DNA of 61,342 nucleotides from CALHVX01 sp964640725 (lineage in GTDB: Bacteria; Pseudomonadota; Gammaproteobacteria; Pseudomonadales; Azotimanducaceae), in NCBI GenBank assembly GCA_964640725.1, contig CAZXIJ010000025.1:1-61342 (forward strand). The letters run 5' to 3'. The position numbers and the translations under genes were made by a program. The notes under the pieces were generated by a model, which worked only from the letters and a program-made list of their open reading frames with translations, ran no database searches and had not been told where the DNA came from. Below are positions 25,390 through 33,485 of the stretch, in pieces; within the stretch, counting starts at the first letter, position 1, and every line of letters begins with the position of its first letter.

Positions 25390-25418
25390 CTGTATTTTAA
25401 GTACAGCCCGCTACTGTA
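25390..25418 (-). promoter_or_regulatory. Triple half-site operator before the Rieske oxygenase gene
   Basis: Half-sites CTGTA (25390-25394), TACAG (25402-25406) and CTGTA (25414-25418) recur every 12 bases. They form two overlapping dyads with 7-base spacers, 28 to 56 bases before the start codon. On the coding strand TTGCAA (25418-25423) and TAAAAT (25393-25398) flank or overlap it and could be -35/-10 elements. A dimeric regulator binding there would overlap the promoter. Confidence 0.55.
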
Positions 25419-25453
25419 TTGCAAGCGAGCCAAAAAGCGGCCGGACACCCGCC

Positions 25454-26008
25454 CTATTGGGAGGCGATGGCCAGCATGCACCCTGCCTGGGCGACGGTCG
25501 CGACAGGCTTCAGGAAAGAGGTCTCGAGCGCGGGGTGCGCTTGAAGCAGTGCTGATATCGAGGTCGCCAGCGCACGGGTTTCAAGCGCGGAGAACAGCGC
25601 GTAACCGCAGGGCTGATCCACGGTCACCTGACCCAGGCGCCGCCCCGCTGCAGCAGCAGTCCAGAGCGGCGCGGCGTCATTGCAACGTTCCTGCGCTGCC
25701 GCAGCCAACTCAAAAACCAGCCCCGCATCGATAGGCTCGCCGACCGGCATCAACCCCAGCGCTTGCGTCAGTTCGTTCTCTGTCAGCAGCAGCACCATGC
25801 ACTCGTCCAGTTGCTCGGCGGTACCAGCGTCACAATCGACATAGGGTGCCGGCGATGTCAGACGCTGCAGCGTGTTCGCGAGGCTGTCATGCCCCTGATC
25901 CCACCAAGGCAGCATCTGCTGTGCGACGCTTTCGATTGCCTTGGCGTCGAGCAGGGGCGCCAAAAAACCAGGGCCGGGACAGCTGATGCAATAGCTGAGA
26001 TGACTCAA
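25454..26008 (-). CDS. Hypothetical protein, 184 aa
   Basis: I do not recognise the family. The protein is acidic, Leu/Ala-rich and predicted cytoplasmic, with scattered Cys residues (ISCPGPG, DCDAGT, DECMVLL). A weak DUF1877-like feel (a short N-terminal strand, then helical DxxW) is not enough to assign it. It starts with TTG four bases after the Sel1-like gene stop, so it belongs to that transcript. Its place at the end of a toxin/immunity-like run makes an accessory or orphan immunity role possible, by position only. Confidence 0.6.
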   Translation of the reverse strand: MSHLSYCISCPGPGFLAPLLDAKAIESVAQQMLPWWDQGHDSLANTLQRLTSPAPYVDCDAGTAEQLDECMVLLLTENELTQALGLMPVGEPIDAGLVFELAAAAQERCNDAAPLWTAAAAGRRLGQVTVDQPCGYALFSALETRALATSISALLQAHPALETSFLKPVATVAQAGCMLAIASQ

Positions 26009-26012
26009 GGAT

Positions 26013-26627
26013 TCAGGCGCCGCAGCCGTGCCGGTCCTGGATACGGACGATCATGGCATCGGCAAGGGTCCGTTGCGCTTCATCCAGCGCGTCGTAGGTG
26101 CGACTCATGATATCCGCCGCCTGATCTTCACCCGCGCGGTAGGCAAAGTAGGACCAGACGAACGCACGAATGCCGTTCTCCTGTGTCTGGTCCTGCTGCC
26201 GCCACTGCAGCTCTGCAAGCCAAAGCTGAGCGGCGGGTTCGCAGGCCGTCGCAGCCTGTTCCAGCAACCGGGCCGCCTTGACATGATCTGCCGTCACACC
26301 AAGACCATCGCGCCACATCTGCCCCAGCAACGCGATAGCGCCCGCATGTCGGGCTGCAGCCGCAGCTTCGAACCGCTCGCGGGCGCTGGCATAGTTGCGC
26401 TCGACGCCGTCGCCAAAGTAGTACATGGAACCGAGCGCAAACTGCGATTCGGGATCGCCGGCATCGCTCCCTTCCTGAAACGCCGACACAGCGCCCGCGA
26501 GATCGCCGGCATCAAACCGCTGAACGCCGAGCTGATAGGCATCAGAGCGATCCGCGGTCGAGGCGGCCTGGCCGACGGCGGCCGCGAGCAGGCCGAGAAC
26601 AAAAGTAAGCCAGACCAAGCACTTCAC
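26013..26627 (-). CDS. Sel1-repeat protein, exported
   Basis: A 204-aa protein with a signal peptide (CLVWLTFVLGLLAAAVGQAA) and Sel1-like TPR repeats, for example SQFALGSMYYFGDGVERNYA followed by SARERFEAAAAARHAGAIAL. AAGGGG lies seven bases before the chosen GTG. Sel1 proteins act as periplasmic scaffolds and are often found near secretion or toxin loci; here it follows the second toxin/immunity pair by 97 bases. Confidence 0.78.
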   Translation of the reverse strand: MKCLVWLTFVLGLLAAAVGQAASTADRSDAYQLGVQRFDAGDLAGAVSAFQEGSDAGDPESQFALGSMYYFGDGVERNYASARERFEAAAAARHAGAIALLGQMWRDGLGVTADHVKAARLLEQAATACEPAAQLWLAELQWRQQDQTQENGIRAFVWSYFAYRAGEDQAADIMSRTYDALDEAQRTLADAMIVRIQDRHGCGA

Positions 26628-26724
26628 GGGGACACCCCTTCTGATTGCGTCGCACAACAGCATAGCCCGCCAACAAACCAGCGCTGTAGGTGCGGGTCAG
26701 CAGCGTTTGTCAGCCTGCCAGCCA

Positions 26725-27759
26725 TTACGCCAGGTGCGCTTCGAGCCTGGCCTGCACAGGCAGCATCGCCATGGCGGTATCCAGCGTCGAGAGCGCAGGC
26801 GAAGCAGGGCGCCCGGACCGCTCCGCCGCAAGACGATAGATCATCTCCAGACCATCAGGCCAGAGCGGATGATCCAGCGATGGCCATGGATAGCCTTGCT
26901 CAACTCGCAGCCGGGCAAGACACAGCGCCTCCACGGCGAGGGGCTCATGTTCGAGCCACAGCCCCGCAAAATTCCCGCTCGCGACGCTCAGCTTCAATTC
27001 TTCCTGGGCTGAGTAGGCAGCAAAGGCCGGGTGCCCGTCCTGACAAAGCAGATGAAGATCCAAAACCTCGCACAGCACGGCTTCGAAGGCCGCCTGGTCG
27101 TCCCAGCTTTTCAGCACCTGGGTCAACAGCTGACCCCGGGGCGACTCAGCTTCATCCGGCCCAATCCAGGCCCAAACCCCCAGTTCGAAGAGGGCGTGGT
27201 CCAGCATGAGATCTGGAAGCTTTCCTGCGGTTTGATAGCGCCTTTGTTTCGCGAAGAGCAAGGGCGCTATCCCGGCTTGCTGCCGCCCAAGGGCAACAGT
27301 GCTGAAAACCCAGGACTGCGCCATGCGAAACTGGTCATGGTTGGCCCACCAGGTAGAGTCGTTCGGTTCCCCGCGAACGACCTCGGCAGCGAGCTGCAGT
27401 TGCTGACAGTCATGCTGCAGCCACCACAGCAAGGACACGGCCTCCGCGGCCTCCGGTACGCGATCGCCGCCGGCATCATCGTCAAAGCAGAGCGCTGCAG
27501 CCTTTACCTGATAGTGCGCGGCGAGACGGACCACCGCTGAGCGGACCTTGATCAGCGGCATCACATCAACGGCGCTGGCTGCCCCTGGTGGGCGCGCCTC
27601 AAGAAAGTGGCCATTGGTCTCCTCGAGGAGCACCGCCGCCTTTTCGAGCTTGCCCATGACCCGCTGCTCAGCCCCCTCTCGAACGGCGAGATGCTTGCGA
27701 TGTTTGGCCCAGAGTTTGCGCCGGGCTTTGGCGTCGATTGGCAGTTCTTTCAAGATCAT
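26725..27759 (-). CDS. Candidate immunity protein for the PD-(D/E)XK Rhs toxin
   Basis: A 344-aa cytoplasmic-type protein of no recognised family. It is mostly helical and Trp-rich (SLLWWLQHDCQQLQ, DSTWWANHDQFRMAQSW), with a Lys/Arg-rich N-terminus. It begins three bases after the stop of the Rhs gene, in the classic position of a cognate immunity gene. Size and helical content are compatible with immunity proteins such as those of PD-(D/E)XK toxins, but I see no specific motif. Function is inferred from position alone. Confidence 0.6.
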   Translation of the reverse strand: MILKELPIDAKARRKLWAKHRKHLAVREGAEQRVMGKLEKAAVLLEETNGHFLEARPPGAASAVDVMPLIKVRSAVVRLAAHYQVKAAALCFDDDAGGDRVPEAAEAVSLLWWLQHDCQQLQLAAEVVRGEPNDSTWWANHDQFRMAQSWVFSTVALGRQQAGIAPLLFAKQRRYQTAGKLPDLMLDHALFELGVWAWIGPDEAESPRGQLLTQVLKSWDDQAAFEAVLCEVLDLHLLCQDGHPAFAAYSAQEELKLSVASGNFAGLWLEHEPLAVEALCLARLRVEQGYPWPSLDHPLWPDGLEMIYRLAAERSGRPASPALSTLDTAMAMLPVQARLEAHLA

Positions 27760-27762
27760 TCC

Positions 27763-30700
27763 TCAAGGCGCCCGGGCACCGGGAATGGCTCGACCCCGAG
27801 CGTTGCCGGACACCCACTCCCGGAACTCAACCGCCTGGCCACGCTTGTGGAAGGAGGTAATGTGGATCACAAAGCCTCTGACCCGACCGCCCCGGGCATC
27901 AATCTCATCGAGAATCTCCTCCGCGCGATCCGAGGTCGCATCGTCCAGGTTCCGCCACTGGCCTTCCTGATCCCGCGCGCGTTCAAGCCGGCTGCGGGTA
28001 AAGGCGTTGGCGCCCGAGCGCTGATTCGGCCGTCGAGCGCGATTGTCCAGCCGGCCCATCGTGCTGCGGCGGCTGGTTTTGACCTCGATCGCTACCCATT
28101 CGCCAGTGTTGAGCTGGACCATCAGGTCGATTCCCTGATCCGAGGCATTCTGGATCGCAAGCGAGTCCTGGATCAAGCCAGCCGCCTGTGCGGCGGCAAA
28201 CACGGCTTCCACTGCTGCCTCGCCCACATCGCCATGATTCAGGATCGACCGCCGCCCCACGCCAACGCGCCGGATGCGCTTGGTGACAAGCCGCTCGAGC
28301 GCTTCTCCGGCAGTGACCGCTGCGTTGATCGCGCGAGCCAGCGGAGCGAGGTTGGAATCAAAGGGCGCTGAGGCGTCAGCCTCCCGAAGCAACGCATCGA
28401 TCGCTCCGGCGACATTGCCGCCGGCAATCAGTGCGCCGACCAGCGGTATGCTGCCAAGTACGTCTGCTGCGCCTTCTTCGGCAATGGCGCGGAGGTCGTC
28501 GCGCAGGTACGCGTTCACGTCCAGGCCAAGGCCAACGAGCAGGTCCCGGTACTCGGCGATACCGTCCAACCCAGACAGCAGCATGGGATCCCGAAGCCCG
28601 AGCGCTAGCAGCGTATCCGAGCCAATGGAAGCGGCGCTGCCGAGACACCAGTCCGGCAGCCGATCCCGGATCCAGCGCGGCAGCCTGTTCAGGACACTGC
28701 GATTGAACGCGGTCGACTCGAAGGTCGCATCTTCGTAGGTGCTCGCGCCGCTATAGAGAAAGCCGAGCACTTCGTTCGTGAAGATGCGCTGCGCGCTAAC
28801 CCAGCGCGCAAAGTCGGCGGCATCGTCAGCCCGAGCTGCCGCTTCGTAGAGCAGATCTCCTCGAGGGTGGCTGCGACCCTGGGCCAGCAAGGACTGGTAC
28901 AGCGCTTCGGCGCTGGCCTCGTTGCTGATCTCGTTGACCGCTGTATTCAGGGCGACCGCGCGATCGCTGAGCTGGCGATAGAAATCTGCAAGGGTCGGTT
29001 TGTCCGGGTTGTCGATCGCGTGGCCGTAAATCTCTTCGAGATTCGCGACAAAGTCGTCCGCAGTATCAAGCCCCAGCGGGTCCGCATAGCGCAGCGGGTT
29101 CCCGTTGGCGTAGGCATAGACGTTGGTGCCGCCGGCGAGGCCAATCGGATCCGGCGTCAGGTAGCGGCCCGTTTCCGGATCGTAATCCCGGTAGTAGTTG
29201 TAGTGCGTGCCAGACTCCGCGTCTTCATACTGACCGGGAAAGCGCAGCTTGAACTCGATGTCGGCTTGCTCGACTCGTGCCGCGCCAAAGGTGTCATAGC
29301 GTGCCCGCCAACGAACCCTGCCGTCGGCATCGGTCACCATCTGCGGAGTACCCAGGGCATCCCCATGCACAAAGTAGCGCTCGCCATCGGCGAGCATCGC
29401 AACCGGTGCCTGCTCGTGATAGACATACTGGCGCAGCACCTTGCCACGCCCGTCGGCTTCTGCCGCGAGCTGATGTCCGTCGTACAGGAAGTAGCGGACC
29501 TCGACGATCTCGCCATCGGCATAGCGGGTCTTGCGGATGCGTTCGCCAAAAGCGTTGTAGGCGTAGGTCGCCACCAGCGCATCATCGATCCGGAGCGCGA
29601 CAGGCCGGTTGCTGTCGTTGTACTCGTAGCGCAGCGTACCTTTGCGTCCGGTTCGTTCCAGGGTGTTGCCCCGCTCGTCGTAGAGCACCGGCGCGCCGTT
29701 AAAGTGCGTCAGGCGGTTGCTGTCGCTGGCCACGCCGACCGCGCTCTGCGCTGCTGGCGCAGAGAGGCGGTTGCCGCTATGGTCAAAGGTAAACCCGCGG
29801 CTTGCCTGCAGCGGTGTGTTGTCGCTGGTCACGCTGGCGAGGATTTGCGCAACACGACCAAAGCCGTCGTACGCCACGTACTGCTCATCGGATTGCGTCC
29901 CTGCACGACGCAGGGTCTGAGCGATATTGCCGTTCCGGTCGTAGCTGTACTGCAGCGCGAGACCGGCTGAGGTTTCGATCCGCGTGATCCGGCCCTGTCG
30001 ATCGTAGACTCTGCGGACGGCCATACCGTTGCCAAAGCGCAGCGAGGTTTCGCCATCAACGTTCCGGTCATCGACTTCGCCGATCAGCGTCTCCTGACCA
30101 AAGCCGAACAGGGTCTCCTGCGTCACCGCGCGCAGCGTTCGGCCCGCAGAATGATCGCTGTCGTAGTAGTGGTAACGCAACACATCGCCGCCGGGCAGTT
30201 CTTTGACTTCCAGCTGCGAGTGTTCGTTGTAACGATAACGCGTGGTAAAGCGATGGCCATCCAGCTGCCGATGATGAGCCACAAGCCGACCCTCGGCGTC
30301 GTGTTCAAAGCGCTCTATGGCCGCGTCATGCTCCGCCAGCGCCAGGCGCGCTGTTTCCGGATCGTACCTGAACCGGGTAACGCTCGTTCCCTGGGTGCTG
30401 GAGAGCAGCCGGTTTGCGCCGTCGTAGCGCCGCTGGGTGATTTGCCAGCCAGCACCGTCCTTGCCCGGCATGGCATAAGCCACCACGTTGCCCGCAGGGT
30501 CGTGATGGTAAAGCGTGCGGCCGCTCTCGGGGCTGTTGATCGCAACAATCCGGCCAAAGTCATCGGTCAGGTACTCCGTAACGTTGCCTCGCGCATCGCG
30601 AAAGCTGCGCATCGCCTGGGACACCTGTGCAATCGACTGCGCGGTGACCTGCCCGTCGTCCAGGGCCTCCGGATCCACCGGAGAAAAACCGCCCAGGATG

Positions 30701-32823
30701 CGAGCCACCTGACCGCCGGCCGCAACGGTCACACCAGCCGGCTCATCAGTCAGCTCCGCCAGCGTGTCTTCATCGTTACTGATGGCCGTGAGCCGGCGCT
30801 GGGCATCGTAGAGGTACCGTGCCTGATCCAGGACCTGTCCCTGATGATCCAGAATGCGCTTTTCGACCACGCGGCTGTCCAGGTCGTAGTCCAGCTCCGT
30901 CTGGCGGCCTGCGCCCATCTCGATGGCCGTGGCTCGATCGGCGTTGTCGTAGCGCACCTGGCTGGTCCGGCCCAGCGGGTCAGTCACCTCGGTCAAGTTG
31001 CCCCGACGGTCATAGCCGTAGCGCACTTCCAGCGCACCGCGGCGAATCTGTGCTGGCTTGCCGGACGCGTGATACACGACTTCCGTCGGCGTCTGACTGC
31101 CCACCTGCGTTCGCGTGGGGCGCCCCTGATCGTCATAGGCAAGGATGTTCTGAGGCACACCATCGGGCCCGATGATGCTCCGGAGCCGGTTATCGCTGTC
31201 ATAGCTCAGCTGAATCGTGTCAGCCACATCGGCCCGGGGCCCATCGACGAGCACGACGTTGCCGGAGGCATCGTACTGATACTGCGTGCTGCGGCTAATC
31301 GGCACAAAGCCGGCGCCGGGGCTGCTGCCCTCGGCGTCGTTGAGCGGCGTCCGCGGTGCAAAGCCTGATTCCGTTGTACGGACCGCCTGGCCGGCTTCGT
31401 CGTACTCGATTCGGTAGGTTTGCATCTGGCCGGGTGCGATACTGGGACGGCTGATCTCTACGGGACGGTTGCTGGCACCCTCATAGCGGCTCCGGCCCAG
31501 CAGGACTTCTGGCTGGTCGGGATCCGCAGCGTAGCGGGCGAGTTCCCGGCCCAGCTCGTCATACTCAAAGCGCAGGGTCCGACCATGCTTATCGGTCGCG
31601 ACGCGCACCTGACCACGCTCACTGTACTCGTAGCGCATGTCGCCCGCGCTGCAGGCCGTGCACCCGGGGCCGCGGACTTCCACAACCCGCTCGAAGCCAG
31701 CAAACTGTGCGATGCGGTACTGACTCACTTCGCCCAAGGCATTGGTCACGTCGACGGTACGCGAGTCGCCGTCTGCGTCGCCGTAGACGACCGACACGGC
31801 GTCAACACCATCCGCGCGCGCCGAGTAGACTGCTCGGCCGTCGGCATCGTAGCGCATGCTTTGAAGCACGTTACCTTGATCGTCAGCAATGTGTGTCACC
31901 AGCGCGCTGCTGGTCGGGTTCATGTAGCGATAGTGTCGTGCGCCGGCGACCCCGCCCAGGGCACGCATCAGCTGCCCTTCTCGCGTGTAGCGGTACTCGA
32001 TCTTCTGCCCCCCGGGCGCGGTGACGGCGGCCAGATAGCCCTGCTCCCAGGCAAAGCTGAGCCTGCGATTCTGATGGTCTGTCACGCTCAGCAGCTGACC
32101 ACCGGCATCACGCTTGAGAAACAGCGACCGCCGCCCTTGCTGGACCTGTCGCAAATGCCCACCTGCATCAAACAGGAAGTGCCGACCGGTCGGCCATTGC
32201 CACTCGAAGCCCGTTGCAGTCCGAATGAGCGCACCGTCGAGGGGCCGCACACCGCGATACGTTACCTTGCCATCCTGAAATTGCGCTCCTTCAAAGCGCA
32301 ACACGCTGCCGTCCGCCTGCAGCACCGCAAGTGCCTTTAGGTCTGCCATGGGAATACTGGCGTTGAACTGCACTGAGGTTGCGTAGCTGTGGGTCCAGCC
32401 CACACCGAGGCCAAAATTGCGCCGCAGGCTGCTGTTGTAATGGCGGACGAACTCGAGGCCCAGCTGCCCGGGCAACGGCGGCAGGTCTGTCTGCGCGCTG
32501 TACTTGTTGCCGCTGATCAGGTTGATCGGGTTACCGGTACCGGTCGCCGGTGCGTTGTTGATGATTGACATACCCGAACCGCCGCTGCTGCAGGTCGTCG
32601 GATCACCGGTGCCTGGATCGCCGCCGCCGGGCCCATCGCCGCCCGGGCCGCCGGGATCCAGAGGGTCCGTAGGATCGGTGGGCGGGAACGGATCCGGCAG
32701 CGGGCAGAAACCGGCATCCGCCGCGTTGCCAGGTCCCGCCGCAAACAGACAGGCTGCCAGCACCAGCGCCGGGAGCCAGCGGTGGTGCTGGGACAGAAGC
32801 TCGTGTCTAGCAAAAAGGCGCAT
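27763..32823 (-). CDS. Sec-exported Rhs/YD-repeat toxin with PD-(D/E)XK-like C-terminus
   Basis: A 1686-aa polymorphic toxin. The signal peptide ends near PGNAADAG. A short Cys/Pro motif (AGFCPLPDPFPPTDP) and a Gly/Pro/Asp linker follow, then a DUF6531-like entry (PINLISGNKYSAQTDLPPLP, FVRHYNSSLRRNFGLGVGW). Dozens of YD repeats lead to the core end GTHYNYYRDYDPETGRY, then DPIGLAGGTNVYAY and DPLGLD (ending near residue 1253). The last 433 residues hold helical spacer and a C-terminal domain with GIDLMVQLNTGEWVAIEVKTS. Its Asp1566 and Glu1580-x-Lys1582 fit a PD-(D/E)XK nuclease core. No PAAR or VIRB-type N-terminus is present. The ATG at 32823 follows the signal-peptide logic; an upstream frame to 33087 is not needed. 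Confidence 0.85.
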   Translation of the reverse strand: MRLFARHELLSQHHRWLPALVLAACLFAAGPGNAADAGFCPLPDPFPPTDPTDPLDPGGPGGDGPGGGDPGTGDPTTCSSGGSGMSIINNAPATGTGNPINLISGNKYSAQTDLPPLPGQLGLEFVRHYNSSLRRNFGLGVGWTHSYATSVQFNASIPMADLKALAVLQADGSVLRFEGAQFQDGKVTYRGVRPLDGALIRTATGFEWQWPTGRHFLFDAGGHLRQVQQGRRSLFLKRDAGGQLLSVTDHQNRRLSFAWEQGYLAAVTAPGGQKIEYRYTREGQLMRALGGVAGARHYRYMNPTSSALVTHIADDQGNVLQSMRYDADGRAVYSARADGVDAVSVVYGDADGDSRTVDVTNALGEVSQYRIAQFAGFERVVEVRGPGCTACSAGDMRYEYSERGQVRVATDKHGRTLRFEYDELGRELARYAADPDQPEVLLGRSRYEGASNRPVEISRPSIAPGQMQTYRIEYDEAGQAVRTTESGFAPRTPLNDAEGSSPGAGFVPISRSTQYQYDASGNVVLVDGPRADVADTIQLSYDSDNRLRSIIGPDGVPQNILAYDDQGRPTRTQVGSQTPTEVVYHASGKPAQIRRGALEVRYGYDRRGNLTEVTDPLGRTSQVRYDNADRATAIEMGAGRQTELDYDLDSRVVEKRILDHQGQVLDQARYLYDAQRRLTAISNDEDTLAELTDEPAGVTVAAGGQVARILGGFSPVDPEALDDGQVTAQSIAQVSQAMRSFRDARGNVTEYLTDDFGRIVAINSPESGRTLYHHDPAGNVVAYAMPGKDGAGWQITQRRYDGANRLLSSTQGTSVTRFRYDPETARLALAEHDAAIERFEHDAEGRLVAHHRQLDGHRFTTRYRYNEHSQLEVKELPGGDVLRYHYYDSDHSAGRTLRAVTQETLFGFGQETLIGEVDDRNVDGETSLRFGNGMAVRRVYDRQGRITRIETSAGLALQYSYDRNGNIAQTLRRAGTQSDEQYVAYDGFGRVAQILASVTSDNTPLQASRGFTFDHSGNRLSAPAAQSAVGVASDSNRLTHFNGAPVLYDERGNTLERTGRKGTLRYEYNDSNRPVALRIDDALVATYAYNAFGERIRKTRYADGEIVEVRYFLYDGHQLAAEADGRGKVLRQYVYHEQAPVAMLADGERYFVHGDALGTPQMVTDADGRVRWRARYDTFGAARVEQADIEFKLRFPGQYEDAESGTHYNYYRDYDPETGRYLTPDPIGLAGGTNVYAYANGNPLRYADPLGLDTADDFVANLEEIYGHAIDNPDKPTLADFYRQLSDRAVALNTAVNEISNEASAEALYQSLLAQGRSHPRGDLLYEAAARADDAADFARWVSAQRIFTNEVLGFLYSGASTYEDATFESTAFNRSVLNRLPRWIRDRLPDWCLGSAASIGSDTLLALGLRDPMLLSGLDGIAEYRDLLVGLGLDVNAYLRDDLRAIAEEGAADVLGSIPLVGALIAGGNVAGAIDALLREADASAPFDSNLAPLARAINAAVTAGEALERLVTKRIRRVGVGRRSILNHGDVGEAAVEAVFAAAQAAGLIQDSLAIQNASDQGIDLMVQLNTGEWVAIEVKTSRRSTMGRLDNRARRPNQRSGANAFTRSRLERARDQEGQWRNLDDATSDRAEEILDEIDARGGRVRGFVIHITSFHKRGQAVEFREWVSGNARGRAIPGARAP

Positions 32824-32849
32824 GCCTGAAGTCCTCGTGTTTGCCGCAA

Positions 32850-33482
32850 TCAACCTGGCAGAGCAATCAGCAACTCTGTGGGCGACAGGGCGTAACGGGC
32901 CCCGGTTCGCCAAAAATCGTAGTAGGTCTGGAAGCTGAGCGTGGTCGTCAGCAGGGGCTCGGTCAGATAGTTCTGCAGATCCAGGTTGGTCGTCAGCCCG
33001 TAGCATGATTCCCGCAGCGCCACGACCAGCGCATTGTCGTAGTCGACGCCTTTTCCAGCCGCATCTCCGATGAGCTCGCCGAGCCATTGATGCGGCCCAT
33101 CGGCGCGCTGGATCGCTTTGACCTCATCGCGGTCAGCGACTCGGGGCATCGCCCGATCAATGATGCCGCACAGCTCATCGTCGCTCTGCGCAGCGCAGAC
33201 CTCACGGCGCACCGACAGATCCGCCTGCGCCAACTCTATAATTGCGGCGACCGGTACGTCGTCGCCAGCCGTGTTCTCGTACACTCGCGCGCGGTCCTCG
33301 AGATAGGTCAGGTATCGCTTTCGCAGCGCTTCCCCGTGCTGGGGAAAGGCCCCGAAGACCGCGTCCTGCTCCTGCGGCGTGAGCGGAGCCGGATCAGGGA
33401 TCAGCAGCGTATAGAAGTGGCTGCTGTCGAACGCCTCAGGCCGATCCTGGAATGCGATCCAATCTGTGACCAGTTCCCGCAT
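32850..33482 (-). CDS. Candidate immunity protein for the first Rhs toxin
   Basis: A 210-aa protein without signal peptide and without a recognised family. It has many acidic residues and Tyr/Trp-containing helices (SFQTYYDFWRTG, GPHQWLGELI). The stop of the upstream Rhs gene, then GAG, then this ATG are contiguous, and GAGG within the Rhs end supplies the ribosome site, so the two are translationally coupled. This layout is typical of toxin-immunity pairs. The next Rhs gene starts 26 bases after its stop. Confidence 0.62.
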   Translation of the reverse strand: MRELVTDWIAFQDRPEAFDSSHFYTLLIPDPAPLTPQEQDAVFGAFPQHGEALRKRYLTYLEDRARVYENTAGDDVPVAAIIELAQADLSVRREVCAAQSDDELCGIIDRAMPRVADRDEVKAIQRADGPHQWLGELIGDAAGKGVDYDNALVVALRESCYGLTTNLDLQNYLTEPLLTTTLSFQTYYDFWRTGARYALSPTELLIALPG

Positions 33483-33485
33483 CTC

